Assembly (NCBI GenBank): GCA_026709415.1
Contig: JAPOSZ010000030.1
Span: forward strand, 1 to 64,000
Reading direction: 5' to 3'
DNA length: 64,000 nucleotides
From: Flavobacteriaceae bacterium
Lineage (GTDB): Bacteria > Bacteroidota > Bacteroidia > Flavobacteriales > Flavobacteriaceae
The notes beneath the pieces were generated by a model. The model did no database searches, was not told where the DNA came from, and worked only from the letters and a program-made list of their open reading frames with translations. Below, one piece after another: positions 16,260-25,522 of this stretch (position 1 is the stretch's first letter; the number at the start of each line of letters is the position of its first letter). Position numbers and translations under genes: made by a program.

Positions 16260-17610
16260 AAAAGTGTTTTATTACCTTTTCAATTTTATCAAACAGATGC
16301 AGAGTCACTTTGTTCCCATGATTTGATGTTTTGTTGTATTGAGATAAAGCAAATTCTTTGTAACCTCTTTTTTGAGCTTCTTTAATTCGGGCATCTATTT
16401 TGGGTACAGCTCTAATTTCTCCCGACAAACCAATTTCAGCCGCAAAACAAACCCATTGTGAAATAGATAAATCAAAATAACTTGAAAGAACCGCCATCAC
16501 AACGGCCAGATCAATGGCCGGTTCTTCTACTTTGATTCCGCCGGTGATATTGACGAAAACATCCTTGTCTCCAAATGAAAATCCCACTCTTTTTTCTAAA
16601 ATAGCCAGTAGCATATTAAGCCTTTTGCCGTTAAATCCTGTCGAGCTCCTTTGAGGAGTTCCATAAACGGCTTTACTGACTAGTGCTTGTACTTCAATTA
16701 GTAAAGGACGAACCCCTTCAACGGTAACCGCAATGGAATAACCACTCGATTGATCATCTTTTTGACTGATGAGAATTTCACTTGGATTGTCAACGATGGC
16801 CAAGCCATCATGGTTCATTTGATAGATGCCTAGTTCGAAAGCCGGGCCAAATCGATTTTTTTGTGTTCTCAATATGCGGTGCGAATAATTTCGATCTCCT
16901 TCAAAAAGCAGGACGGTATCCACCATGTGCTCTAAGACCTTGGGGCCTGCTAAATGACCTTCTTTGGTGATATGACCAATTAAAATCACTGGAACATTTT
17001 TGCTTTTGGCAAACTCCAATAATTGGGCAGTACATGTTCGAACTTGTGTGACCGAAGAAGCCGCTGAATCGACTGTTTGGGTCGTCAATGTTTGAATCGA
17101 ATCGACGACCACCAATTCTGGCAATAGTTGTTTTATTTCATTGAATATTTTTTCGAGTTTGGTTTCGGCCAACACATAACAATTGTTTTCATTTTTCCCG
17201 ATTCGATTAGAGCGTAATTTGATTTGTTGGGCACTTTCTTCCCCACTGACATAAAGCACCTTTTGTGGAAGATTTAAGGAGATTTGTAAGAGTAAGGTAG
17301 ACTTTCCAATACCCGGTTCCCCTCCGATTAAAACCATTGATCCTAAGACAATCCCTCCGCCTAAAACCCGATTAAATTCTTTGTCTCCAGTGTTTATTCT
17401 AGGGCTATTTTGGGTTGCTATCTGTTGGATTTTAATCGGTTTCGATGTCCTTGAGGAAATATCAGAATCGGCCCAAGTTTTAATAGGGGCATCATCGATA
17501 GCTTGCTTGACGATGGTTTGCCATTGATGGCAAGATGAACACTGGCCTTGCCATTGAACATATCGAGCCCCACAAGCTTGACAGATATAAATGGTTTTGC
17601 TCTTTTTCAT
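16249..17610 (-). CDS. radA: DNA repair protein RadA (Sms)
   Basis: 453 residues. I place the start at ATG 17610 rather than the TTG one codon upstream. The N-terminal zinc finger has Cys at 10, 13, 24 and 27 (CQAC, CSSC). The RecA-like ATPase has Walker A GGEPGIGKST, the RadA-specific KNRFG motif (KNRFGPAFELGIY), and a C-terminal Lon-protease-like domain (GFSFGDKDVFVNITGGIKVE). RadA is a branch-migration helicase in recombination. It follows the flippase-like gene with only three bases between them. Confidence 0.95.
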   Translation of the reverse strand: MKKSKTIYICQACGARYVQWQGQCSSCHQWQTIVKQAIDDAPIKTWADSDISSRTSKPIKIQQIATQNSPRINTGDKEFNRVLGGGIVLGSMVLIGGEPGIGKSTLLLQISLNLPQKVLYVSGEESAQQIKLRSNRIGKNENNCYVLAETKLEKIFNEIKQLLPELVVVDSIQTLTTQTVDSAASSVTQVRTCTAQLLEFAKSKNVPVILIGHITKEGHLAGPKVLEHMVDTVLLFEGDRNYSHRILRTQKNRFGPAFELGIYQMNHDGLAIVDNPSEILISQKDDQSSGYSIAVTVEGVRPLLIEVQALVSKAVYGTPQRSSTGFNGKRLNMLLAILEKRVGFSFGDKDVFVNITGGIKVEEPAIDLAVVMAVLSSYFDLSISQWVCFAAEIGLSGEIRAVPKIDARIKEAQKRGYKEFALSQYNKTSNHGNKVTLHLFDKIEKVIKHFFSP

Positions 17611-17613
17611 CAA

Positions 17614-18600
17614 TTAGGATTTGGAAGTCAAGGATCGATTCACAAGAGGTAAAACCCCAAAAGATAAGCCACCAAAGATCACGATCAGTCCTGTTTGTAT
17701 GGTCCAAACAATCCATCCAAAAGCGAGACCAGATTCTTTTGAAATACCAAAAGAAAATAGATAAGTGCCCACGGCCAATGGATAAACGCCCAAGCCGCCA
17801 TTGGTTGTTGCAATGGTCAAAATACCTATGACAAAGGCTGGCAATAAAACATCTAAAGAAATGTCGTAGGTGTCTTGTATGGCAAATTTGGCCACAAAAA
17901 ACATTAGAAAGTACATCATCCAAATGAATATTGAATGAAGAATGTAAAACAATTTGTTGGGCATTTGTAGTAGGATTTGGACTCCCTGAACAAACTGATT
18001 GTAAAAATGTCGAATCCGGTTAGCTTTTTTGCTTTTGATTCTTTTTTTAAGATACTGTGTCAGTTGGTATAATAGTAAAATGATAATTGAAATAATAAAA
18101 GCGGATTCGAACCATGATCTAAAGTTTTCAGCAAAGATTTGACTGATTTCCTTAACATTAAGCACAAAAGCAACTAAAGTGAAAATTCCTAACATCAATA
18201 AATCGATGATCCGTTCGGCCACTATATTCCCGATGGCCATGGGGAAAGGAACTTTTTCATAAGTCGCAATGGTTGATGCTCTTAAGATTTCGCCACTTCT
18301 CGGAATCCCTAAATTAGCCAAATAAGCCACCATAATCGACAGAAGATTATTGATTATTTTCGTTTTATAGCCCATAGGTGTCAGCATATAACGCCACCGA
18401 ATGGCCCTAGAGACATGGCTGCAAACTCCAATTAAAATGGATAGTAAAACCACCCATTCAGGGGTCTGCATTAAATGAGTGAAAATAGTTTTTCGTTCAT
18501 CTGCGGAGGTGGTTTGGTAGGTCAGATAAATAAAAAAGAGGCCTAATGCCAGTGGGACGATTACTTTGGCCAGTTGAAAGATTGTTTTTTTCTTTATCAA
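17614..18600 (-). CDS. lysylphosphatidylglycerol synthase TM region / UPF0104 family membrane protein
   Basis: 328 residues with a TTG start at 18600; no ATG is available upstream in frame before a TAG at 18637-18639. Seven to eight hydrophobic helices are visible. Typical family segments are SHVSRAIRWRYMLTPMGY, LANLGIPRSGEILRASTIA, ERIIDLLMLG and the C-terminal TNGGLGVYPLAVGTYLF. These proteins share the flippase-like half of MprF; the substrate in Bacteroidetes is unknown. In many flavobacteria panC, panD, this gene and radA are consecutive. Here panD is missing from the 159-base gap before it. Confidence 0.85.
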   Translation of the reverse strand: MIKKKTIFQLAKVIVPLALGLFFIYLTYQTTSADERKTIFTHLMQTPEWVVLLSILIGVCSHVSRAIRWRYMLTPMGYKTKIINNLLSIMVAYLANLGIPRSGEILRASTIATYEKVPFPMAIGNIVAERIIDLLMLGIFTLVAFVLNVKEISQIFAENFRSWFESAFIISIIILLLYQLTQYLKKRIKSKKANRIRHFYNQFVQGVQILLQMPNKLFYILHSIFIWMMYFLMFFVAKFAIQDTYDISLDVLLPAFVIGILTIATTNGGLGVYPLAVGTYLFSFGISKESGLAFGWIVWTIQTGLIVIFGGLSFGVLPLVNRSLTSKS

Positions 18601-18759
18601 TGCAGAGTTGGGGTTATTTAAAGAACGTAGTGAATTCTATAAGGCAACTTGGTCTAGAGAAGACATTGGCTTGAGCCAAGCCGATTGGGATTTTCCAATG
18701 AACAAATACAAATCGTTTAACAAGACAAAGATATCATTATAGGCAAAGGGCATGACGGT

Positions 18760-19614
18760 TTAATAGTGGATTTCGATGTTGTCGATCAATCTTATATGAC
18801 GAGCATATACAGCTATACAACCTCTATACGATTGACCCTTTTGTGCTTTTGAAATGGGGGTTAAGGTCTTGGGCTCTACAATTTCAAAATAATCCAATTT
18901 TAAATTTGGTAATTGGTTGATTGTTTTTGTCACTTCCCTTTTAATGAGATGAATAGGGCATGTTTCAATCGCTTTTTTAGCGTATAATAGAGATCGATAA
19001 ATACTTTGAGATTGTATTCTCAAATCCTGGGATAATTTAATGTTTCGAGAACTCATGGCTAGGCCATTAGATTCTCGGATGGTAGGACAAGCAATTATTT
19101 TGGTATTCCATTGCAGTTGTTGTTTTATCAAACGAATAATCTGTAGTTGTTGAAAATCTTTTTCCCCCAAATACATCTTGTTAGGTTGAATGATATCCAT
19201 CAGTATTTGAATGACGGTGGCTACCCCCTGAAAGTGATTGGGTCTTGATTTTCCTTCCATGGATTGATCTAAACCCATCAAATCAAATTTTTTTGCTGTG
19301 ATGCCTGAACCATAGATTTCGTTAGTTGTGGGGGTAAAAACTAGCAACTTTTTGCCATAAGCCATCAATTTGATTAAATCTTGGTCCATAGTATTGGGAT
19401 AATGTTTTAAATCTTCATCATTATTGAACTGAGTCGGGTTGACAAAAAGACTCACAACCGTTAATTCATTTTCGATGGTTGATTGATCAATCAAACTTAA
19501 GTGTCCCTTGTGTAAAGCTCCCATAGTCGGAACCAACCCTAGACTTGAAGGCGATATGTTTTGAATTTCAAAACGTATTTTTTTTTTGGTGACTATAGGA
19601 TGCACAGTTGGCAT
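18760..19614 (-). CDS. panC: pantothenate synthetase
   Basis: ATG 19614 gives 284 residues, normal length; a TTG five codons upstream is possible but unnecessary. The enzyme condenses pantoate and beta-alanine using ATP. Visible are LVPTMGALHKGHLSLI (HIGH-like nucleotide motif), VSLFVNPTQFN, KSRPNHFQGVATV and the KMSKS-like loop AMSSRNIKLS. It is divergent from the GT5 gene, with 67 bases between the starts. No panD lies nearby, so beta-alanine must come from a gene elsewhere or from uptake. Confidence 0.95.
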   Translation of the reverse strand: MPTVHPIVTKKKIRFEIQNISPSSLGLVPTMGALHKGHLSLIDQSTIENELTVVSLFVNPTQFNNDEDLKHYPNTMDQDLIKLMAYGKKLLVFTPTTNEIYGSGITAKKFDLMGLDQSMEGKSRPNHFQGVATVIQILMDIIQPNKMYLGEKDFQQLQIIRLIKQQLQWNTKIIACPTIRESNGLAMSSRNIKLSQDLRIQSQSIYRSLLYAKKAIETCPIHLIKREVTKTINQLPNLKLDYFEIVEPKTLTPISKAQKGQSYRGCIAVYARHIRLIDNIEIHY

Positions 19615-19664
19615 AAAATCGACAGCCAATTTAGTATCCTCTAATCAAAGTCTTATTGTTTTTT

Positions 19665-19672
19665 TAATTTTG
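19665..19672 (+). promoter_or_regulatory. -7 box TAATTTTG upstream of the GT5 gene
   Basis: An exact TAnnTTTG match ending nine bases before ATG 19682, implying a very short leader. No convincing -33 TTTG is visible at the usual distance. Confidence 0.45.
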
Positions 19673-19681
19673 CCAGTCGTA

Positions 19682-20506
19682 ATGTGTGCAAAAGTTAAGG
19701 TTTTAAAAGGTAAAAAAATACTGATAGTTTCATCGGATGTCGTGCCTTATATGCCACAATCCATTTCGGCGGTCAAGGCTTTTGAATTGGGTAAAAGCAT
19801 TAATCAAGCGGGTGGTCAAACGCGAATATTTATCCCTCGATACGGTTCCATTAATGAAAGAAGGCATCAGTTGCATGAAGTCATCAGACTTTCTGGGATT
19901 AATTTGGTCATTAACAATTACGATTATCCTTTGTATATTAAAGTTGCTTCGATTCCCAAGCTTCGCATGCAAGTATACTTTATCGACAGCGACGACTACT
20001 TTAAGCGAAAAGGCTATCTTAAAGACTCCTCTGGAAAGTATTTTTCTGATAATGATGAGCGCATGATATTTTTTACCAAAGGCGTTATTGAAACCGTAAA
20101 AAAGTTGAATTGGGTCCCTAATTATATTCACTTGCATGGCTGGTTCACTTCTTTGTTTCCATTGTACCTCAAAACCAAATACAAAGATGATTTGCTATTC
20201 AAAAACAGCAAAATTATCAGTTCATTATATCAAGACGTTTTTTCTGGTCTTTTGAATAAACAATTTAATGAGAAACTAGAGTATGATCAAATTTTTGATG
20301 TTGGTTTGAACAATTCATCTCTTGTTGACGCCTTCAAATTATTGTCCATAGGCATCAGGTATTCCGATGGTGTTATCGTTGCCGAGCAGGACATTGATCC
20401 ACAGTTAATAAAACAGATAAAAACAGAAAAAAAACCACATTTAACTTCTGAAGAATCGAGTCAAGACCAACGCGTTATCGATTTTTTCAATCGCGAATTT
20501 TCATAA
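19682..20506 (+). CDS. glycogen/starch synthase-like protein (GT5 N-terminal half only)
   Basis: I choose ATG 19682 (274 residues), ten bases after a -7 box; the frame is open further upstream but overlaps panC. KKILIVSSDVVPYMPQSISA, FELGKSINQAGGQTRIFIPR and HLHGWFTSLFPLYLK match the N-terminal Rossmann domain of glycogen synthase. The C-terminal nucleotide-sugar-binding domain is absent. The ADP-glucose-binding KxGG start is replaced by SSDVVPY. Flavobacteria commonly carry this half-length form next to panC. It is probably not a glycogen-forming enzyme. The DUF4270 gene follows after 15 bases. Confidence 0.75.
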   Translation: MCAKVKVLKGKKILIVSSDVVPYMPQSISAVKAFELGKSINQAGGQTRIFIPRYGSINERRHQLHEVIRLSGINLVINNYDYPLYIKVASIPKLRMQVYFIDSDDYFKRKGYLKDSSGKYFSDNDERMIFFTKGVIETVKKLNWVPNYIHLHGWFTSLFPLYLKTKYKDDLLFKNSKIISSLYQDVFSGLLNKQFNEKLEYDQIFDVGLNNSSLVDAFKLLSIGIRYSDGVIVAEQDIDPQLIKQIKTEKKPHLTSEESSQDQRVIDFFNREFS

Positions 20507-20521
20507 AGTTTACTCAAATAA

Positions 20522-22333
20522 GTGAAGCCGGTCTTTAGATTCATTTGTTGTGCCACAGCGTTTAGTGTTTTGATGGGATGTGAGAGAGAATATCATCCAG
20601 TGGGGAAATCTTTATTCGAAGGGCAGAAACTTATTTCAGGAAAACAACGGTTTCCGGTGTATACCTTTCAAAGAAAAAATCTAGCCGTTCAGGCCAATGG
20701 CCTTCCAACAGCACAACTTGGGAAAATAGATCATCCGATTTTTGGTAGAAGCTCTGCAAAAATCATATCGGCTTTAACGATTGCCAATGGCCCTCGTTTT
20801 GGTGAGCATACACAACTGTCGGAAGACACGCAAGATGAGGATAATGTAGCACAAGAAAATGAACGGGTGACGCAAGTGTTTTTAGAGCTCCCTTTTTTTA
20901 CAAATCAACAAGACACGGATGGGGATGGCGTGATCGACTCTAGAGATGTCAATCCCAATGATCCAAATAGCGATTCCGATAGGGATAGGGTTACGGATAT
21001 TATGGAAAGGCAAAACAATACCAATCCTTTATCAGAGGATAGTGATGGGGATGGCATCAACGACGATATAGACACGGACAATGCCGCTTATGATGCAGAA
21101 AACCAAGTTTATACCATTGATTCAATTTATGGGAATCGGTTTGCGACCTTTAATTTAAAAGTTCATGAACTCACTTATTATCTCAATGAATTGGATCCAA
21201 CCGACAATTTTGAATCACAAGAAATTTATTATACCAACCAAGATCCCTACAAACAAGGGTTTGTTGGGGAATTATTGGCCGATGAGCCAGTGACTTTAGA
21301 TTTTGAAGAAATCAGAATCAATTATGAATCAGATGATCCGAACACGACAGATGTCGATGAGACCACAAGAGCAGAAACTCGACTAACACCTAGAATACGA
21401 ATCCCCTTAGACCCCACTTTTTTTCAAAACCACATTTTATCCAAAGAGGGGAGTTCAGAATTAGAATCGACGGGCCGGTTCCGTGAATATTTCAAAGGGA
21501 TTATCATCCAAGCCGATGCTGATTCGTTTTCTGATGATCTCTATATGATTCTTGACATGAATAGAGCTCTCATTCGAATCCATTATCAATACGATAAAAT
21601 AGACTCTGATGATAACGCTCAAACCATGGTTGAAAAATCACAATTTATCATCAATGTCAATGGTCTAAGATTAAATATACTGGAAAATCAACCGATTGAT
21701 GATCAAATCACAAAACGGGTCAACAGTTCAAAAGAGGGCGTCCCTGCCGACAAAATTTACATTCAAGGCGGACAATTTTATGGAGCATTAAGACTTTTTG
21801 AAACCCAAACGGATGACCAACTCAATCAAACACTCCAGGAATTAAGAGCCAATCTTTGGTTGATTAACGAAGCCAATATCGTGTTTCATGTCGATCCATC
21901 AATTCCTAAAGAATCATTCTTAGCCAGAAGGTTATATCTCTATGACTACAACACGGGTAGGCCATTGAGTGATTATGGTGAATTTCAAAATAATCAAAAC
22001 ACCAATAATCCAGACCCGGATAAAGAAAGATTTGGAGGTATTTTGGAATTGGATGAACAAGATAACCCGGCCTTATTTAAATTTCGTATCACCGATCACA
22101 TTTTCAATATACTTAGAAATGATGCCCAAAATGTTGAATTAGGGTTGGTTGCCATTTCGGACATCAACAATTTAGCCATTAGTCAAGCCCTTAAATTAAA
22201 TGATCAACCCCAACCCATTGACTATCCCCAATCGGCCATCATTAATCCTTTGGGTGTTGTTTTGGTGGGTTCTAATCCAGAGAGTTCTTTACAAAACAAA
22301 AAAGTAGAATTGGAAATTATCTACACCCAATGA
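20522..22333 (+). CDS. DUF4270-family outer-membrane lipoprotein with thrombospondin-type-3-like repeats
   Basis: 603 residues from GTG 20522. The lipobox ends at Cys20 (FSVLMGC). After the DUF4270 N-terminus (GKIDHPIFGRSSAKIISALT) comes an Asp-rich calcium-binding stretch, about 138-190: QDTDGDGVIDSRDVNPNDP, then EDSDGDGINDDIDTDN. DUF4270 continues to the C-terminus with ESFLARRLYLYDYNTGR and GVVLVGSNPE. It is probably surface-exposed. It sits 15 bases after the GT5 gene and likely shares its transcript, an order common in flavobacteria. The function of DUF4270 is unknown. Confidence 0.8.
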   Translation: MKPVFRFICCATAFSVLMGCEREYHPVGKSLFEGQKLISGKQRFPVYTFQRKNLAVQANGLPTAQLGKIDHPIFGRSSAKIISALTIANGPRFGEHTQLSEDTQDEDNVAQENERVTQVFLELPFFTNQQDTDGDGVIDSRDVNPNDPNSDSDRDRVTDIMERQNNTNPLSEDSDGDGINDDIDTDNAAYDAENQVYTIDSIYGNRFATFNLKVHELTYYLNELDPTDNFESQEIYYTNQDPYKQGFVGELLADEPVTLDFEEIRINYESDDPNTTDVDETTRAETRLTPRIRIPLDPTFFQNHILSKEGSSELESTGRFREYFKGIIIQADADSFSDDLYMILDMNRALIRIHYQYDKIDSDDNAQTMVEKSQFIINVNGLRLNILENQPIDDQITKRVNSSKEGVPADKIYIQGGQFYGALRLFETQTDDQLNQTLQELRANLWLINEANIVFHVDPSIPKESFLARRLYLYDYNTGRPLSDYGEFQNNQNTNNPDPDKERFGGILELDEQDNPALFKFRITDHIFNILRNDAQNVELGLVAISDINNLAISQALKLNDQPQPIDYPQSAIINPLGVVLVGSNPESSLQNKKVELEIIYTQ

Positions 22334-22507
22334 TTACAGATTATGTTGTTTAAATGAACTCTTGAAAGGCTTTAGGTTGGGTTTAATTTTCAGTGGAGAC
22401 CAGTTATTTTAAATTAAATCTGTTTTAATCAAGAATAATTATCAAATATCATGGGGATATTTGTTCTATCAAGAATCATATTGTAATTTCACAGTCAAAA
22501 TAATTCG

Positions 22508-23773
22508 TTGAAACCTCCATTATACTATTTACTGATGGCCATTGTATTGGTATTGATGTCTTGTAGTGATAAAGATGAAGAGTCTACGGTAGTTACTCCA
22601 CCACCTGACCCGAATCCGACCCCCAGTGCGACTAGTGAGTCGAAATCAGAAGAGACTACGCCACCATCTAATCCGAATCCTGACCCCAGTGCAACTGATG
22701 AGTCAAAATCAGAAACCCAAGACAACACGCCCTCTTCAAACCAAAGTTATACACACCAATTGGTTGTGGATGGCATTGACATTCCTTGGGGTATGGCCTT
22801 TATTTCAGAAAATGAATTTTTAGTCACTGAAAAGTCGGGCACACTTTATTATGTTGAAAATGAAAAGAAATTCTCTATAGGTGGTTTGCCCCTAATTTAT
22901 CATATCGGCCAAGGGGGGCTTTTGGATATCGAAGTCGATCCGAATTTTTCTGAAAATCAACTAATTTATTTTAGCCTTAGCTTCAGTCCGGAAAATGAAA
23001 ACGGAGGAAACACAGCGCTTTATTCCGCACGAATCGATTTAGAATCCAAGCAACTATCCAATGTGAAACAACTTTTTAGAGGAAAAGAAAACACAACAAG
23101 AGAGGTTCATTTTGGCTCTCGAATTGCGTTTGATAGTGAAGGATATCTTTACTTAACCATTGGTGATCGAGGACAGAGAGATGTCAATCCCCAAAGCTTA
23201 AATCGGGATGGAGGTAAAGTTCATCGATTTAATCGGGACGGGTCAATCCCTGGTGACAATCCGTTTGTCAATCATGAAAATGCCAATCCTTCCATATTCT
23301 CGTATGGTCATCGAAACCCTCAAGGGATGTTGTTAAATCCCTTAACGGATGACATATGGATTCATGAACATGGGCCTCGAGGTGGAGATGAAATCAATAT
23401 TATTGAAGCCGGAAATAACTATGGTTGGCCAAAAATTACTTACGGAAAAAATTATAATGGTTCAACGATAACCAACTTAACTCACATGGATGGTATGGAG
23501 CAACCACTTCATCATTGGACGCCGTCTATTGCTCCCAGTGGATTTGAAATGGTCACTTCTGAAAGATATGGTCACTGGAAAAACCACTTTTTGGTGGGTT
23601 CCTTAAAGTTTTCATATCTCGAAAGATTGGTCATAGAAAACAATAAGGTCATCGCCACCCATAGGGAACTCAATAACATTGGGCGTGTTCGAAGTATTGA
23701 GCAAGGTTTGGATGGGTATATCTATGTTGGTGTAGAATCTTTGGGCGTTGTTCGAATAGTCCCAAAGGAATAG
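22508..23773 (+). CDS. PQQ-dependent sugar (aldose) dehydrogenase-type lipoprotein
   Basis: 421 residues from TTG 22508, with a lipoprotein signal ending at Cys19 (VLMSC). A Pro/Ser/Thr-rich linker (about 25-80) has two 21-residue repeats. The six-bladed propeller of the soluble glucose dehydrogenase / YliI family follows: IPWGMAFISENEFLVTEKSG, GQGGLLDIEVDPNF, TIGDRGQRDVNPQ, SYGHRNPQGMLLNP and HEHGPRGGDEINI. These contain the expected His/Arg PQQ-contact motifs. The substrate is probably an aldose outside the cytoplasm. The 174-base gap upstream has no strong promoter box; the gene appears monocistronic. Confidence 0.85.
   Translation: MKPPLYYLLMAIVLVLMSCSDKDEESTVVTPPPDPNPTPSATSESKSEETTPPSNPNPDPSATDESKSETQDNTPSSNQSYTHQLVVDGIDIPWGMAFISENEFLVTEKSGTLYYVENEKKFSIGGLPLIYHIGQGGLLDIEVDPNFSENQLIYFSLSFSPENENGGNTALYSARIDLESKQLSNVKQLFRGKENTTREVHFGSRIAFDSEGYLYLTIGDRGQRDVNPQSLNRDGGKVHRFNRDGSIPGDNPFVNHENANPSIFSYGHRNPQGMLLNPLTDDIWIHEHGPRGGDEINIIEAGNNYGWPKITYGKNYNGSTITNLTHMDGMEQPLHHWTPSIAPSGFEMVTSERYGHWKNHFLVGSLKFSYLERLVIENNKVIATHRELNNIGRVRSIEQGLDGYIYVGVESLGVVRIVPKE
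22601..22726 (+). repeat. two 63-base in-frame direct repeats (linker of the PQQ dehydrogenase)
   Basis: Units with period 63 bases encode two 21-residue copies of the pattern PP..PNP.PSAT.ESKSE. The copies differ by several bases, so the duplication is not recent. Such Pro/Ser linkers tether lipoproteins away from the membrane. Confidence 0.7.
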
Positions 23774-23875
23774 CTTTTATTTTTTTCTCGAAGCATATTT
23801 CCACAGCTTTAAATCTATGCTGATTTTCGTTGCAGTAGGGAATGGAGCATTAGTGTTCAATAAGATAAGTTTATT

Positions 23876-23908
23876 TATTTTTGTGAAATAGTTACCATTG
23901 GAAGGTAA
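23876..23908 (+). promoter_or_regulatory. promoter -7 box and inverted-repeat operator of the higBA-like operon
   Basis: TATTTTTG at 23876-23883 fits TAnnTTTG. Just downstream, where transcription would start, TTACC (23892-23896) and GGTAA (23904-23908) form an inverted repeat with a seven-base spacer. The position between promoter and ATG 23920 suits autorepression by the downstream HTH antitoxin. Confidence 0.5.
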
Positions 23909-23919
23909 TTAATTTTTTA

Positions 23920-24252
23920 ATGAACATTAGTTATAAGAGAAAGAAACTTAAAAAGCAGCTGAGCAGCGGTGATGAAATCAAAAAGAATTATGGAAACATG
24001 GCCAAAAGAATATCTCAAAGGATGGATGATTTGAGATCTTTTCCTCATTTGGCCGAGATGATTGATTTCCCTTCTTTGAATTGCCATAAGCTAAGAGGGG
24101 ATCGGCAAGAAGAATGGGCCATTAAAATATCAGCAAATTATAGATTAATTTTTGAACTAGATCATCATCCGTTACCTATAAACGAAGATGGAGTTTTAGA
24201 CACTAAAGCTGTAACTGACATATGTGTTATAGAAATTGTTGATTATCACTAA
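23920..24252 (+). CDS. higB: HigB/RelE-type toxin
   Basis: 110 residues from ATG 23920. The family segments are RISQRMDDLRSFPHLAEM, LNCHKLRGDRQEEWAIKI and SANYRLIFEL, the RelE-fold beta-hairpin with basic and aromatic residues used for mRNA cleavage on the ribosome. The toxin comes first, 12 bases before its antitoxin, which is the HigBA order. It looks full length. A candidate operator lies upstream at 23892-23908. Confidence 0.85.
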   Translation: MNISYKRKKLKKQLSSGDEIKKNYGNMAKRISQRMDDLRSFPHLAEMIDFPSLNCHKLRGDRQEEWAIKISANYRLIFELDHHPLPINEDGVLDTKAVTDICVIEIVDYH

Positions 24253-24264
24253 AAAATTAAAACT

Positions 24265-25362
24265 ATGAGTAAACTACAAGAGGAACTAGAAATGCTTTCA
24301 AAACCAGGAGATACTCTTCTTGAAGTTATTGAGTATCTGAAAATGAGTCAAGTTGAACTCGCAAAAAGAATGGGAAAGACTCCCGCAAAGGTTAATGATC
24401 TAATTTCAGCAAAGAAACCAATCACATACGATACAGCTCTTAGATTAGAGAAAGTTCTTGGGACTGATTCGGAATTTTGGCTCAACAGAGAAATGTTATA
24501 TCGGAAAAAGTTATTGGCGATTCACCAACAACTAAAGTTAGAAAGATTCATCGAATGGCTCAAATTGCAGCCATTGAAAGAGTTAAAAAACCTCGGCTAC
24601 TTAAAAACAACAAGAATTGGTTCAGAAATGGTTGAGGAATGTTTTAAGTTTTATGGAGTTGCCAATAACAAACAATGGAAAATGCTATACGCAAATCAGT
24701 ATCGTTCCACCAATTTTAGAAAAAGTGAGGCCTACGATGTTTCTGTGGGAAGTATAGCCGCATTTTTGAGAATAGGAGAAATTGAAATGAGAAAGATGAA
24801 TTTACAATCATTTGATCGAAAAAAATTTAAAGAGGTATTGAAAGAAGCCCAAAAATTGGTTAAAACACATCCCGAAGATTTTCCTAAAACTTTGAAAAAG
24901 CTTTGCTTTGATGCGGGAGTAGCACTTGTATACACGCCTAAATTTCCCAAAGCCCCCATTAGTGGAGTGGCTAGGTGGCTAGGGGGATCCCCTTTAATAC
25001 AATTAACCGACCGATATAAATCCAATGATCAATTTTGGTTTACTTTTTTTCATGAAGCAGGTCACATATTACTTCACGGCAGGAAAAATGTATTTATCGA
25101 AAAGTTTGATAAAAAAAACGTGGATTCAAAAAAAGAAATGCAAGCCAATAATTTTGCAAAAAAATGGCTATTGCCAAGGGATATAAAAAAAGAACGGATA
25201 GGTAAAATCACAGCGGATGAAATATGTCGAGTTGCGCAAAAACACGACACTCATCCAGCGATTGTGCTGGGAAGACTTCAACATGATGGGATTGTTCCTT
25301 ATTCTTACGGGAACCATTTAAGGGTAAAAGTTGATTTGGATGAGTACATAACGAGGTATTAA
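24265..25362 (+). CDS. higA: HigA-type antitoxin fused to an ImmA/IrrE metallopeptidase domain
   Basis: 365 residues from ATG 24265. The HigA-like HTH is at about 13-75 (MSQVELAKRMGKTPAKVNDL, KPITYDTALRLEKVLGTDSE, FWLN). After a helical linker comes an ImmA/IrrE zinc-peptidase domain with HEAGH at 263-267 and ANNFAKKWLLP. It is longer than a classical HigA (about 100 residues). The peptidase could respond to stress or degrade the partner; its role is not established from sequence. It is the second gene of the HigB operon. Confidence 0.85.
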   Translation: MSKLQEELEMLSKPGDTLLEVIEYLKMSQVELAKRMGKTPAKVNDLISAKKPITYDTALRLEKVLGTDSEFWLNREMLYRKKLLAIHQQLKLERFIEWLKLQPLKELKNLGYLKTTRIGSEMVEECFKFYGVANNKQWKMLYANQYRSTNFRKSEAYDVSVGSIAAFLRIGEIEMRKMNLQSFDRKKFKEVLKEAQKLVKTHPEDFPKTLKKLCFDAGVALVYTPKFPKAPISGVARWLGGSPLIQLTDRYKSNDQFWFTFFHEAGHILLHGRKNVFIEKFDKKNVDSKKEMQANNFAKKWLLPRDIKKERIGKITADEICRVAQKHDTHPAIVLGRLQHDGIVPYSYGNHLRVKVDLDEYITRY

Positions 25363-25522
25363 TCCTTTTAAGGGTTTGATCGTTTTAGGTTTTATTCACT
25401 CTAAGAATTGGTCTTTCTGACTTAGCGATAGATTCTGGCTATTGTTTGTAGGATACCGTCATTATGTCATAGCCCCAAAAACACACCATAGTAACTTATT
25501 CAACTTAAAAGTGGTTCAGGGA

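Noticed and set aside
18637..18753. 38-residue ORF between panC and the flippase-like gene, tested as a panD remnant
   Set aside because: No similarity to aspartate decarboxylase motifs and no supporting signal. It is in frame with the next gene but ends in TAG.
22601..22726. 63-base repeat in the PQQ dehydrogenase as a recent, variable tandem repeat
   Set aside because: There are only two copies, with several differences, so active copy-number variation is unlikely.
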